Below are positions 24,963 through 33,588 of a DNA stretch of 64,000 nucleotides, piece by piece. The DNA is from Ruminococcaceae bacterium UBA1404 (lineage in GTDB: Bacteria > Bacillota > Clostridia > Oscillospirales > Ruminococcaceae). Location of the stretch: NCBI GenBank assembly GCA_002305075.1, contig DBQC01000022.1, positions 24,791-88,790 of the forward strand. Reading direction: 5' to 3'. The notes under the pieces were generated by a model. The model saw only the letters and a program-made list of their open reading frames with translations. It did not search any database and was not told where the DNA came from. Each line of letters begins with the position of its first letter. Within the stretch, counting starts at the first letter, position 1. The position numbers and the translations under genes were made by a program.

Positions 24963-26177
24963 GTGTCCAAAAAACGCATGATCGCATTTATGGCTGTGAG
25001 CGTCGTATTCTATATGGCGGCAAGCTTTGCCCACCCTGTTACGCCCACCCTCTTTAAGAGCTTGGGGCTGGGTGACTATATGTTTGGCTATGCGCTAGCG
25101 GCCATGATGGTGGTCAACTTTTTGTTTTCTCCCTTTTGGGGCAAGCTTAACACCTTTCTCTCCAGCCGGGTGTGTTTGCTGATTGGTTCAATCGGCTATG
25201 CACTGGGGCAGTTTCTGTTCTCGATCGCCCAAACCGAGCTGCAGTTTATCATCGCCAGAGCCTTTGCCGGGCTGTTTACCGGCGGCAGCTTTGTAAGCCT
25301 GATTAACTATGTGGTCAATATGTCGCCGGACGAAAAAACCCGGGGGGTCTATCTGGCGGCCATTGCCACCATCCAGTCGGTGGCCGGAGCCTTTGGCTAC
25401 TTTGTGGGCGGCATGCTGGGCGAAATCAATGTGCAGTATGCGCTGCGGGCACAGGTCATTGTGCTGGCGTCCTGCGGCGTGGTGTTCTATTTTATCTGCG
25501 GCAGCGACGCCAAGATGACTTTGTCCGACCTAAAATTCTCAAGGGTAGTCCGGGAATCCAACCCCTTTGCCGCCTTTGCCGAGAGCGGAAAGTTTATGAC
25601 GCTTCTGCTGGCCTTTTTGTTTGGCATGACCGCCCTGCAAAATCTGGGCCAAACCACCTTCGACCAATCCTTTAACTATTACATCAAAGATGTGTTTGGC
25701 TTTTCGTCGGGCTACAACGGCTTTTTTAAAGCAGCCATGGGCATTATCACACTGATTGCCAACAGCACCATCTGCATCTATCTCATTAATCACACCGACA
25801 TTCGCCGGTCGATCATCTGGGTATTTGCCCTTTGCTCGAGCACCATGTTGGGTATTGTGCTTATGAACAGCGTCATCCCCTTCCTTGTGATGAATGTGGT
25901 CTTTTACGCCATGTCTTCCATCACTATGCCCCTGCTGCAAAACATGGCGGCCGACGCCGCCAAAGACAAGGACAGCAACCTTGTTATGGGCTTTTTTAAC
26001 TCCATGAAGAGCCTGGGCGGTATTTTTGGGGCGGCAATGGCCGGCTCGCTTTACATGGTCAACAACAAGTACCCCTTTATTGGCGCTCTGGCGGCTTTTT
26101 CGGCCGCCACCGTCTGTGCGGTGCTGTTTTACACCGGCTCGCAAAAGGCCGTGCAGCCCGCCGAATCCTGCGATTAG
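24963..26177 (+). CDS. Major facilitator superfamily transporter
   Basis: 404-residue integral membrane protein with about 12 hydrophobic segments in two halves. It has the MFS loop NFLFSPFWGKLNTFLSSRV after the second helix and FAGLFTGGSFVSLINYVVNMSPDEKTRG after the fourth to fifth. It starts at GTG 24963, behind GGAGGA. The substrate is not recognisable. It is divergent from the cbi operon and has its own extended -10 promoter, so I see no firm functional link. It might export a drug or a metabolite. Confidence 0.85.
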   Translation: MSKKRMIAFMAVSVVFYMAASFAHPVTPTLFKSLGLGDYMFGYALAAMMVVNFLFSPFWGKLNTFLSSRVCLLIGSIGYALGQFLFSIAQTELQFIIARAFAGLFTGGSFVSLINYVVNMSPDEKTRGVYLAAIATIQSVAGAFGYFVGGMLGEINVQYALRAQVIVLASCGVVFYFICGSDAKMTLSDLKFSRVVRESNPFAAFAESGKFMTLLLAFLFGMTALQNLGQTTFDQSFNYYIKDVFGFSSGYNGFFKAAMGIITLIANSTICIYLINHTDIRRSIIWVFALCSSTMLGIVLMNSVIPFLVMNVVFYAMSSITMPLLQNMAADAAKDKDSNLVMGFFNSMKSLGGIFGAAMAGSLYMVNNKYPFIGALAAFSAATVCAVLFYTGSQKAVQPAESCD

Positions 26178-26185
26178 TCTACATA

Positions 26186-26219
26186 AAAAGCTCACCCCGT
26201 CTTGGGGTGAGCTTTTTTT
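26186..26219. terminator. Bidirectional terminator
   Basis: AAAAGCTCACCCC / GGGGTGAGCTTTT stem with a T-run on the plus strand and an A-run on the left that gives a T-run on the minus strand. It lies between convergent genes. Confidence 0.88.
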
Positions 26220-26619
26220 AGCTTTTTTGCTGTTTTGCGTATTCGCCAATTTTTTTGTCCATATTGGAGATGTGCTTGGTAAGCCAGTCGATCACCAACT
26301 TGTTGGCGTTCATAATCACCAAAAAGCTGCCTCCCGAGGACTCAAACTCCCGCTTGATTTTTTCAAGCTCGGCGATAAAAGCGGTGTGGGCCTGCTTTTG
26401 GGCGGCGTATTCGGGGTAGTTGATGCTGAGCATATACTTTTCTTCATCGGCAAAGTGCTGGCGGGTATAGTCGTCTAAAAAGCCCAGCAGCTCGCCTATA
26501 TACCCGGCGGCCTGGCGCTTCTGACCGGCCTCAAAAAGCTTTTCGGCTTTTTCGAACCACACCTTGTGTTGCTCGTCGATCTGGGGAACGCCAACGGATA
26601 AATTGGGTGTCCAAGGCAT
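26218..26619 (-). CDS. Bacteriohemerythrin
   Basis: 133-residue four-helix diiron protein that binds oxygen reversibly. Ligand motifs in order: VPQIDEQHKVWF, YTRQHFADEEKYM, KQAHTAFI and TKHISNMD, giving the expected His and carboxylate set. It probably stores, senses or scavenges oxygen in this anaerobe. It has a single promoter region shared with the divergent YibE/F gene. The fit to the stand-alone bacteriohemerythrin family is clear. Confidence 0.93.
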   Translation of the reverse strand: MPWTPNLSVGVPQIDEQHKVWFEKAEKLFEAGQKRQAAGYIGELLGFLDDYTRQHFADEEKYMLSINYPEYAAQKQAHTAFIAELEKIKREFESSGGSFLVIMNANKLVIDWLTKHISNMDKKIGEYAKQQKS

Positions 26620-26722
26620 CGTTTTATCCTCCTGTTTGTATTTTGTTCGGCTGGTTTCATTATAGCTTTTTTCGACAAATAGGCAAGCTTTTCCTCCAGC
26701 TTATGTCACCTTTTGACCAATC

Positions 26723-26751
26723 TTGACAGCTCAGGCGATTGCGTCTAAGAT
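26723..26751 (+). promoter_or_regulatory. Promoter of the YibE/F gene
   Basis: TTGACA (26723-26728), 17 bases, TAAGAT (26746-26751), followed by AGGAGA before the ATG at 26790. Confidence 0.75.
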
Positions 26752-26789
26752 AAAAGGGAGTTTGAGCCATTTACATTAGGAGAAATTCC

Positions 26790-28016
26790 ATGAATCGTCC
26801 CCTATTTAAGGGCAGCCCCCGCCACAAAGAGGGGCTTTTGTATCTGTTAACGCTGACCCTTGCGGCTTTATTCATAATAATAGGCAACCGAATAGCCACC
26901 CAAAACTCCATCCTATTTAGCCAAAACCGTGACCATTTGCTGGCCACCGGCAAGGTGACCGATGTGATAAGCCGGGAATCCTCCACCATGGAGTGGGGCG
27001 GCGTGGAGATGGAAAGCGTGCGCATCTACTTTAGGGCCACCCTCACTTCGGGGCGCTATAAGGGCCTTTCGGTGACCGTTACCCAGCTCAACGAGCCCAT
27101 CTATCCTATCCAGTTGCGGGAGGTGCAGCCCGGCGACCGGGTGCTGGTCTATCTTTTGGAGCAGGAGGAGGGCATGCACACCTGGATGCTTCAGGAGTAT
27201 GACCGCACCGGTCCGCTGCTATGGCTGGGGGTGGCCTTTGGGGTGCTCATCCTGCTCTTTGGCCGTTTTAAGGGCTTTAACACACTGCTGACCCTCAGCC
27301 TGACCTGTCTGTCGCTGTTTTTGGTCTTTGTGCCGGCCATTTTGTCCGGCTTTAACATCTATATTGCTACTTATGTCATCGCCATTTATGTGGTACTGAT
27401 GACCTTAGGGCTACTCAGCGGCTACAACCGCAAAAGTTTGGCCGCCGCTTTGGGCTGTCTTGGCGGGTTGGCGGCCACCGGGCTGCTGTTTTGGTTGATG
27501 GACAGTTTTGTTCGGCTAAGCGGCTATGTGGACGAGGAGTCGGTCTTTCTCTTGGCGCTGGACACCCCGCGCCCCATCGACCTCAAGGCCATTATCTTTG
27601 CCGCGGTGGTCATTGGCGCGCTGGGGGCGGTGATGGATGTGGCCGTGTCGCTGGCCTCCTCTCTAAGCGAGATTTATGACGCCACCGGTGGCGAGGTGAG
27701 CTATCTGCGCATTATAAAGTCCGGCCTCAACATTGGGCGGGACATCATGGGTGCCACGGCCAACACGCTTATTTTAGCCTATGTGGGCAGCTCGCTGTCG
27801 CTGGTGCTGCTGCTGGTAGTTTATGCCCAGTCGCCCATCGAGCTCTTTAACCGCGAAATGATTGTGGTCGAGCTGCTTCAGGCTTTAATCGGTAGCCTTG
27901 GGCTGCTGATTACCGTACCCATCACCTCGCTGGCCTTTGGGTATTTGATACACCGGCGCCACAGTGCGGCCCCAACCGAGGTCGCACCGCCGGACGGCCC
28001 TACCGAGATGCACTAA
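26790..28016 (+). CDS. YibE/F-family membrane protein
   Basis: 408 residues. An N-terminal helix (about 17-36) is followed by an extracytoplasmic segment of some 100 residues (GKVTDVI...VQPGDRVLVYL), then about seven hydrophobic helices. The signature region is ALGAVMDVAVSLASSLSEI followed by LNIGRDIMGATANTLILAYVG. The family is widespread in Firmicutes and a transporter role has been suggested, but function is unproven. It is followed 27 bases later by an MBL-fold gene, probably in the same transcript. Confidence 0.87.
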   Translation: MNRPLFKGSPRHKEGLLYLLTLTLAALFIIIGNRIATQNSILFSQNRDHLLATGKVTDVISRESSTMEWGGVEMESVRIYFRATLTSGRYKGLSVTVTQLNEPIYPIQLREVQPGDRVLVYLLEQEEGMHTWMLQEYDRTGPLLWLGVAFGVLILLFGRFKGFNTLLTLSLTCLSLFLVFVPAILSGFNIYIATYVIAIYVVLMTLGLLSGYNRKSLAAALGCLGGLAATGLLFWLMDSFVRLSGYVDEESVFLLALDTPRPIDLKAIIFAAVVIGALGAVMDVAVSLASSLSEIYDATGGEVSYLRIIKSGLNIGRDIMGATANTLILAYVGSSLSLVLLLVVYAQSPIELFNREMIVVELLQALIGSLGLLITVPITSLAFGYLIHRRHSAAPTEVAPPDGPTEMH

Positions 28017-28043
28017 ATTAAGACAGGATAAGGCGGTGACCGG

Positions 28044-28706
28044 ATGCCCCGGATTGTTGCTTTGCGGTTTGGACAGGTGAATTGCTATCTGCTTAGAAAG
28101 GGCGGCCACTCCTTACTTGTGGACTGCGCACCCCCCGGTTACGAGCGCAGGTTGGTGCGGGCACTCCACAGCGAGGGACTGGCCCCCGAGGCCATTGAGC
28201 TGCTAGTGCTCACCCACGCCCACGCCGACCATAGCGGCACCGCCGAGTATCTGCGTCAGCACCACGGTGTGCCCATTGCGCTGCACTTTGAGGATGTCAC
28301 AAAGCCGCGGCCCCTGCGCACCCGGGGGATTGCAGGGCAGATGCTGCTGACCGCCTCCAAAGCCGTCATCGGTGCTCAGCAGCGCATAGAGCCCGACTAT
28401 ACCCTTGAGGACGGCCTGCGTCTGGACATCTATGGCATCCCGGCCGAGATTGTGCACCTGCCCGGCCACACCGCCGGCTCGGTAGGCCTGCTGCTTGAGG
28501 ATGGGCGGCTGCTCTGCGGCGATGCCCTGATGAACTTTAAGGCCCCTTCCCTCTGCCACATAGCCGAGGACTTTGACGCCGCCCGGGCCAGCCTTGAGCG
28601 CCTGATGGGCATGGACATCACCACCGTCTACCCCGGTCACGGGCGGCCCTTCGCCCTGTCGGCCTTGTTGCATGACCGCACTGAGCAACCGGTGCCCACC
28701 GTATAA
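28044..28706 (+). CDS. MBL-fold metallo-hydrolase
   Basis: 220-residue glyoxalase-II-like metallo-beta-lactamase fold protein. The metal motif LTHAHADHSGTAEYL is near residue 55, with the later ligands in HLPGHTAGSVGLLLEDGRLLCGDAL and a C-terminal VYPGHGRPF. It lacks the extra domains of FprA or RNase J. Substrate unknown; likely a thioester or a small phosphorylated ester. It is the last gene before a strong terminator. Confidence 0.85.
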   Translation: MPRIVALRFGQVNCYLLRKGGHSLLVDCAPPGYERRLVRALHSEGLAPEAIELLVLTHAHADHSGTAEYLRQHHGVPIALHFEDVTKPRPLRTRGIAGQMLLTASKAVIGAQQRIEPDYTLEDGLRLDIYGIPAEIVHLPGHTAGSVGLLLEDGRLLCGDALMNFKAPSLCHIAEDFDAARASLERLMGMDITTVYPGHGRPFALSALLHDRTEQPVPTV

Positions 28707-28714
28707 ACCTACCA

Positions 28715-28746
28715 AAAAAGCCCCCCGTATGTACGGGGGGCTTTTT
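28715..28746. terminator. Bidirectional terminator
   Basis: AAAAAGCCCCCCGTA / TACGGGGGGCTTTTT between converging genes. The minus-strand stop codon at 28745 overlaps it. Confidence 0.9.
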
Positions 28747-29335
28747 ATTGGGGTTCTTCCAAGGTTATAATGTCGGCGCCTAGCTCGGCGGCCTCCCGCA
28801 GGTCGTGGGTCACCATGACCACCGTGCGTCCGGCGGTTCGCTCGTACAGATGGGCCATCACCCGGGCTTTAACCGCATCGTCGAGGCCCTTTAGCGGCTC
28901 ATCGAGCAGCAGCAGGTCGTAGTCCACCAGCAGCGCCCGGGCCAGCGCCACCCGCCGCCGCATCCCGCCCGACAGCTCCCGCACCGGGCCGCTAAAGTCG
29001 GCGTCGGTCAGAGACAGTGCCCGCAGCTCGTCCTCTATAAGCGGGCGGTTTAGCCGACCGGGGAGCACAAGGCCAATGTTGCGCACCGCCGTCAGATTCT
29101 CGCAGAAGCGCTCCTCCTGAAACACCGCCGACAGCCTCCGTGTGCCCAGGCCCTCGATGGTGCCGGCGTCGGGCTGCTCGAGCCCCATGAGGATGCGCAG
29201 CAGCGTGGTCTTGCCCACCCCCGAGGGCCCGGTGATACAGGTGGTTCTACCCTCCCGCAGTCGACAGGAGAAGTTTTGCAGTACCATTTTGCCCTCAAAG
29301 CTTTTATACAAACCGTTTAGAACAATATCCATCAT
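28745..29335 (-). CDS. ABC transporter ATP-binding protein, NitT/TauT type
   Basis: 196-residue ATPase, short for the family but with all motifs: Walker A GPSGVGKTTLL, Q-loop AVFQEERFCENLTAVRNI, signature ELSGGMRRRVALARALL, Walker B LLLLDEPLKGLD and switch VMVTHDLREAAEL. The sequence FQEERFCENLTAVRN resembles nitrate/sulfonate/thiamine-precursor importers. The start overlaps the permease stop (ATGA). It forms a three-gene importer with the next two genes. Confidence 0.9.
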   Translation of the reverse strand: MMDIVLNGLYKSFEGKMVLQNFSCRLREGRTTCITGPSGVGKTTLLRILMGLEQPDAGTIEGLGTRRLSAVFQEERFCENLTAVRNIGLVLPGRLNRPLIEDELRALSLTDADFSGPVRELSGGMRRRVALARALLVDYDLLLLDEPLKGLDDAVKARVMAHLYERTAGRTVVMVTHDLREAAELGADIITLEEPQ

Positions 29336-30102
29336 CGGGCCTCCATGGTGCGCACGGCTTTGCGCAGCAGCGCTTTAAAAATGTACTCAAATGCAAGGCT
29401 TATCAGCACAATGACCAGCGTCCAGGCAAAAAGCTCGCCGGTCATCAGGTAGATTTTGGCCTTATAAAGCCGCTCGCCAATCGAGCCGGCCGGCACGCCA
29501 ATCACCTCGGCAGCCACACCGCTCTTCCAGGCAAGCCCCAACGACACCGAGCAGGCCGAAGCAAAAAAGGGCAGCACCTGCGAGGCATAAATGTAGACAA
29601 TGCGCCGCCAAACCGGCACCCGAAACACCCGAGCCATCTCGAGCAGCTGGGGGTCGGTGGCGTCCATGCCCTGCAGCACACCGGTGTAGATGATGGGCAG
29701 CACCATAATAAAGGCCGCCGGCACCGCAAGGTTTTTAGCCGAAACATAAAACAGCAGCACCAACACGAAGGAGGCCACGGGAATACTCTTCATCACCAAC
29801 ATAAGCGGCGAAAGCAGCGCCCGCACCGGATACAGGCCATAGGCCGTTACGGCCAGCACCACACCGGCCACCGCCGCCAGCCCAAAGGCCCACAAAATAC
29901 GCCCGCAGGAGCCGCCCACCGCCTGCCAAAACATGGGCTGGGTTATCATGTCCCAAAGGGTTTGGGCAACCAAAGCAGGCGATACCATGAGTATCGCCTG
30001 CCCAAGATGGTCGCTATAAAGCTGCCAGACCACCAGCCAAAAGCCGACGGCCAGCGTACTTTGCAGCCATTTGATGTTACTTTTTGTAGTAAAACGCCTC
30101 AT
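29332..30102 (-). CDS. ABC transporter permease, NitT/TauT type
   Basis: 256-residue permease with about six membrane segments. The coupling loop EMARVFRVPVWRRIVYIYASQVLP is typical of the SsuC/TauC/ThiX group. The ATG at 30102 is chosen, with GGAGG upstream. The gene start overlaps the end of the binding-protein gene by 26 bases. Works with the ATPase encoded downstream. Confidence 0.9.
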   Translation of the reverse strand: MRRFTTKSNIKWLQSTLAVGFWLVVWQLYSDHLGQAILMVSPALVAQTLWDMITQPMFWQAVGGSCGRILWAFGLAAVAGVVLAVTAYGLYPVRALLSPLMLVMKSIPVASFVLVLLFYVSAKNLAVPAAFIMVLPIIYTGVLQGMDATDPQLLEMARVFRVPVWRRIVYIYASQVLPFFASACSVSLGLAWKSGVAAEVIGVPAGSIGERLYKAKIYLMTGELFAWTLVIVLISLAFEYIFKALLRKAVRTMEAR

Positions 30103-31081
30103 CGGGCAGCTTGCCTCCAACCGAGGCGGGATCCTGCTCGTAGAGTGCCGCCAGGAATCCGCCGACCTTCTGCTGCATCTCCTCGCCGTCTAAATAGGCA
30201 AGATTGCAGAGTGGAATGGCCTTTTCGGCCACGGGGGCCGGCACAATGCCGAGCTCGCCCACCATCTGGGCCGCTTCGGCCACATTTGCGTTGACATAGT
30301 TGATGGATGCCTGATACTCGGAGAGGAACTTGTCCACCGCTTCGGGATTCTCCTCAAGGAACTCCGTGCGCACCACAGCCACGCCGGTGACCACCGAACT
30401 GTCCTCCACAACCTTTTCCCACTCGGCGGTGATGTCCAGCGCGATGCGAATTTTGTCGTTCTGGTTCTGGGCCACGGTCACAAAGGGCTGGGGCAGCATG
30501 GCAATGGCGTCGCCCTGTGCAAGAATGGCCGCCACCTCGCCCGCCTCGGTCTTATACTCCACCGTCAGGTCGGTTGCCGGATCGAGACCGCTGTTCTTTA
30601 AAAGATAATTGAGTGTCATCTCGGGGGTGGTACCCTTGCCGGTGGCATAAACGGTCTTGCCCGCAAGGTCGGCCACCGACTGGATGCTGTCGCCGGTTTC
30701 CACAATATAGAGCACGCCCAGCGTGTTGACCGCAATGAGTCGGATGCTGCCGTCGGTGTTGTTGTAGACCACCGACGAGAGGTTGGCCGGAATGGCCGCA
30801 ATGTCCACCTCGCCCTTGGCGATGGCGGCGGTCACCGAGGCGGCCTCGGCCACCAGTTGGAATTCGTAGTGGTTTTCGGTATTGTCTTTGTCATTTTCAG
30901 CCAGCAGTTTGACCATGCCCATGGTGGTGGGGCCGGACATGCCCATAAGCCGCACGGTGGCCTTGGGCTGGGGATCGGGCAGTTCGGGCTCAGATGAAGC
31001 CGGCGCCGGCGTGGTTTGGCAGCCCGCCAGCAGCGCAAGGACCAGCAGAGCCGCAAGGATGGTAAGCGATAGACGCTTCAT
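30077..31081 (-). CDS. ABC transporter substrate-binding lipoprotein, NitT/TauT type
   Basis: 334 residues with a lipoprotein signal ending at LLAGC (Cys 21). The type-2 periplasmic-binding fold is indicated by MGMSGPTTMGMVKLL, VDIAAIPANLSSVVYNN, LAGKTVYATGKGTTPEMTLNYLLK and AMLPQPFVTVAQ. Families with this layout bind sulfonates, nitrate, bicarbonate or pyrimidine precursors. No TPP or other riboswitch is seen upstream, so the ligand stays open. Confidence 0.9.
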   Translation of the reverse strand: MKRLSLTILAALLVLALLAGCQTTPAPASSEPELPDPQPKATVRLMGMSGPTTMGMVKLLAENDKDNTENHYEFQLVAEAASVTAAIAKGEVDIAAIPANLSSVVYNNTDGSIRLIAVNTLGVLYIVETGDSIQSVADLAGKTVYATGKGTTPEMTLNYLLKNSGLDPATDLTVEYKTEAGEVAAILAQGDAIAMLPQPFVTVAQNQNDKIRIALDITAEWEKVVEDSSVVTGVAVVRTEFLEENPEAVDKFLSEYQASINYVNANVAEAAQMVGELGIVPAPVAEKAIPLCNLAYLDGEEMQQKVGGFLAALYEQDPASVGGKLPDEAFYYKK

Positions 31082-31152
31082 AAAAAAGACCTCCTGATTG
31101 TTGGCCCAAAGGGCCTTTATCCGCCGGCCGGTCGGCCGACGATCCGTTATTT

Positions 31153-31181
31153 AGTTTAGCACTAAGGGTTACCAAAAACAA
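31153..31181 (-). promoter_or_regulatory. Promoter of the NitT/TauT-type importer
   Basis: On the minus strand TTGTTT (31176-31181), 17 bases, TAAACT (31153-31158). Confidence 0.5.
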
Positions 31182-31213
31182 TGACAAAACAATGGCGATA
31201 TTGTTAACATAGG

Positions 31214-31798
31214 CTAATATTTTCGCACAACGCCCACAACTCGGCCCAAGATGGTAGCCTCGGTGGTGATAATGGGGTCCATGGCGGCGTTTTCGGGCTG
31301 AAGGCGATAGTGGCCGTTTTCTTTAAAAAAGCGCTTAACCGTGGCCTCCTCCCCCACTAAAACGGCGGCAATTTCGCCGTTTTCCACCACCGGCGTGCGC
31401 CGCACAACAATAACATCCCCATCTAAAATGGCGGCGTCAATCATGCTGTCTCCCCGCACCCGCAGGGCAAACAGTCCCTCGGTGCCGCCACTCTCCGGCC
31501 TAAAGTGGATATAATCCTCAATTTGCTCTATCGCCAAAATGGGCTGACCGGCGGTGATGGCGCCTAACAGCGGCACCAAAACCGGACCCCGGCTGGGCAG
31601 CCGAATGCTGCGGTTGGCTCCGCTGCTCGAGAGCAGCAGCCCCTTGGCTTCGAGGTCCTTGAGATATTTGTGCACGGTGGAGGTGGAGCGGATGTCCAGC
31701 TCGGTGCAGATTTCTCGTACCGTGGGAGCCAAGCCCTCGGTTAGGCGCCGAACAACATAATCATAGATCTCCTGCTCCCGTTTGGCCAGTTGTTTCAT
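31214..31798 (-). CDS. lexA: LexA repressor
   Basis: SOS-response repressor with self-cleaving protease, 194 residues. The N-terminal winged helix has PTVREICTELDIRSTSTVHKYLKDLEAKG. The cleavage site is the Ala-Gly in LLGAITAGQP, the catalytic Ser is in VRGDSMIDA and the catalytic Lys in EEATVKRFF. The ATG at 31798 has GGAGGAG upstream. A palindrome inside its promoter suggests autoregulation. Divergent from the mutY repair gene. Confidence 0.96.
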   Translation of the reverse strand: MKQLAKREQEIYDYVVRRLTEGLAPTVREICTELDIRSTSTVHKYLKDLEAKGLLLSSSGANRSIRLPSRGPVLVPLLGAITAGQPILAIEQIEDYIHFRPESGGTEGLFALRVRGDSMIDAAILDGDVIVVRRTPVVENGEIAAVLVGEEATVKRFFKENGHYRLQPENAAMDPIITTEATILGRVVGVVRKY

Positions 31799-31851
31799 GG
31801 CAACTCCTCCGTTTATCATCGCTATTTGGCGGCGCCGACAAGATTACCCAC

Positions 31852-31880
31852 AATATAGCACAATGTGCCTAATATTGCAA
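31852..31880 (-). promoter_or_regulatory. lexA promoter with operator-like palindrome in the spacer
   Basis: On the minus strand TTGCAA (31875-31880), 17 bases, TATATT (31852-31857). The spacer contains the palindrome GCACAWTGTGC (31858-31868). With flanks, CAATATA...TAaTATTG extends the dyad over 31851-31877. It does not match the Bacillus-type CGAAC-N4-GTTCG box. Confidence 0.55.
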
Positions 31881-31936
31881 AAATATTGTGGTGGCTTTTC
31901 TGCAGCCAGAGCAATGTTTTATCGTCGGGTAAGATG

Positions 31937-31945
31937 TGCTATACT
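31937..31945 (+). promoter_or_regulatory. Extended -10 promoter of mutY
   Basis: TGCTATACT with only a weak -35 (TTTTAT, 31917-31922). It lies 46 bases before the mutY ATG. Confidence 0.5.
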
Positions 31946-31991
31946 ATTCTCGTTCAGCAACCGGTTCGTATTTCACCCCAAGGAGCCTTTT

Positions 31992-33074
31992 ATGTCCACC
32001 GATTCTAAGCTGTTTCCCGGTCTTAGCCAGCGCCCTGATCTCATTGACCTGTCGGCGCTGCTGCTGGACTGGTACGACCGAAATGCCCGCACCTTGCCCT
32101 GGCGAGACGACCCCAGCCCGTACCATGTGCTGCTCTCGGAGGTTATGCTCCAACAGACTCAGGTGGAGACGGTTATCCCCTATTTCAGGCGCTTTATCGC
32201 CGAGCTTCCCGACTTTGCCGCCCTGTCGGTTGTGGAGGACGCCCGCCTGCTGCGGCTGTGGCAGGGGCTGGGCTACTACCGCAGGGCCCATTATCTCAAA
32301 AGGGCCGCCATAGAGATTATGCGCCTGTATGGGGGCGTGCTGCCCGCCGACTACCATGCCATCCGGCGGCTGCCCGGCGTGGGGGACTATACGGCCGGGG
32401 CGGTGGCCTCCATCGCCTTTGGGTTGCCGGTGGCGGCGGTGGATGGCAATGTGCTGCGGGTATTAGCCCGAATCACCGGCTCTAAGGCCGATGTGACCGC
32501 CGCCAGAGCCAAAAAGGACTGCGCAGCCCTGGTCACCGAGCTGATGGATACCCGCCGGCCCGGCGACTTCACCCAGGCTCTTATGGAGCTGGGGGCGGTT
32601 ATCTGCCGTCCGGGAGCGCAGGCAAAGTGCGCATGCTGCCCGGTAAACAGGCTTTGTCTCGCCCGGGCGCAAAACAATGTGGCAGCGCTGCCGGTTAAGG
32701 CCCCGAAAAAGCCCCGCCGACAGGAGCATCGCAGCCTGCTGCTTATACGCCAGAAAGATGCGCTTCTGCTGCGCCGCCGGGAGGACGGTGGGCTATTGGG
32801 CGGCCTTTATGAGCCGGTCAATCTGCCCGGACATCTCACCGAGGCCGAGATAAAGGCCTTTGTAACCGCCCGAGGGGGTCGGCTGCTGGCCCTTGACTCC
32901 CTGGGGGAGCGCCGCCACCTGTTCACCCACATAAGCTGGCATATGCGGGGCTGGCTGGTAGACACCCAAGGCTTATGTGATTTTGACGACCACTTCTTTG
33001 CACCCCTGTCCGAGATTGCAGATGGCTACCCGATGCCCTCGGCCTTTAAGGGCTTTATAAATCAGGTGCTCTAG
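31992..33074 (+). CDS. mutY: A/G-specific adenine glycosylase
   Basis: Removes adenine mispaired with 8-oxoguanine. 360 residues. The helix-hairpin-helix and catalytic region includes SEVMLQQTQVETVIPYF and LPGVGDYTAGAVASIAFG; the catalytic Asp follows in AAVDGNVLRV. The [4Fe-4S] loop reads ICRPGAQAKCACCPVNRLC, with seven rather than the usual six residues between the first two ligand Cys. The C-terminal NUDIX-like domain recognises 8-oxoG. The ATG at 31992 has AAGGAGC upstream. It overlaps fosX tail to tail by 4 bases. Confidence 0.94.
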   Translation: MSTDSKLFPGLSQRPDLIDLSALLLDWYDRNARTLPWRDDPSPYHVLLSEVMLQQTQVETVIPYFRRFIAELPDFAALSVVEDARLLRLWQGLGYYRRAHYLKRAAIEIMRLYGGVLPADYHAIRRLPGVGDYTAGAVASIAFGLPVAAVDGNVLRVLARITGSKADVTAARAKKDCAALVTELMDTRRPGDFTQALMELGAVICRPGAQAKCACCPVNRLCLARAQNNVAALPVKAPKKPRRQEHRSLLLIRQKDALLLRRREDGGLLGGLYEPVNLPGHLTEAEIKAFVTARGGRLLALDSLGERRHLFTHISWHMRGWLVDTQGLCDFDDHFFAPLSEIADGYPMPSAFKGFINQVL

Positions 33075-33478
33075 GGGCGCTGTGCGTATCGCTTTAGGCG
33101 CTCTTTAAGTGTGCCTGTGTGCAGCTCGAACAGATGATTGTCATAGTCGTAAAAATAGATTGAACGGCCCTCTCCTTCCACCCGGGGACGCTCGGGTCGC
33201 AGCTCCACCCCAGCCAACAGCAGCTTCTCTTTATACCGTTCGTAGTCCTGGTCGGCAATCTCAAAGGCTATATGGTTATAGCAGCGGGGGATGGTGCTTT
33301 CCCCTTCCATAATGGCGATCCAAATGCCACCGATAATAAAAAACATCTCCCGCGAGAGCGAAAACTGCTCATCCCCGCTGGAGTAGACAAGCTCAGCATC
33401 CAAAACCCGCTGCAATAGATCGGAAGTTTTCTCTAAGTCTTTCACAATCAGCGTGATGTGACTCATACCCTTAATCAT
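33071..33478 (-). CDS. fosX: Fosfomycin resistance hydrolase FosX
   Basis: Mn-dependent epoxide hydrolase that adds water to fosfomycin. 135 residues, co-linear with the Listeria FosX from the first residue. The metal ligands His 7, His 69 and Glu 118 and the catalytic base Glu 44 fall at the same positions. Diagnostic stretches are SHITLIVKDLEKT, YSSGDEQFSLSRE, YNHIAFEI and ERPRVEGEGRSIYFYDYDN. Glu 44 separates it from the thiol transferases FosA and FosB. It is probably an intrinsic gene; no mobile element is nearby. Confidence 0.95.
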   Translation of the reverse strand: MIKGMSHITLIVKDLEKTSDLLQRVLDAELVYSSGDEQFSLSREMFFIIGGIWIAIMEGESTIPRCYNHIAFEIADQDYERYKEKLLLAGVELRPERPRVEGEGRSIYFYDYDNHLFELHTGTLKERLKRYAQRP

Positions 33479-33509
33479 GCTGCATCATCCTTTATGTAGG
33501 TTTGAGGCC

Positions 33510-33538
33510 ATTATGCGCTATTTTAAGGCCGATAACAA
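33510..33538 (-). promoter_or_regulatory. Promoter of fosX
   Basis: On the minus strand TTGTTA (33533-33538), 17 bases, CATAAT (33510-33515). Confidence 0.5.
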
Positions 33539-33588
33539 GCTTGTCCGCGGTAGCGTGCAACACTCTAAAGATAAAAGGAGGCTCCGCC

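Noticed and set aside
31082..31213. TPP or other riboswitch for the NitT/TauT-type importer
   Set aside because: No conserved aptamer motif; only a plain promoter is seen, so the ligand cannot be assigned.
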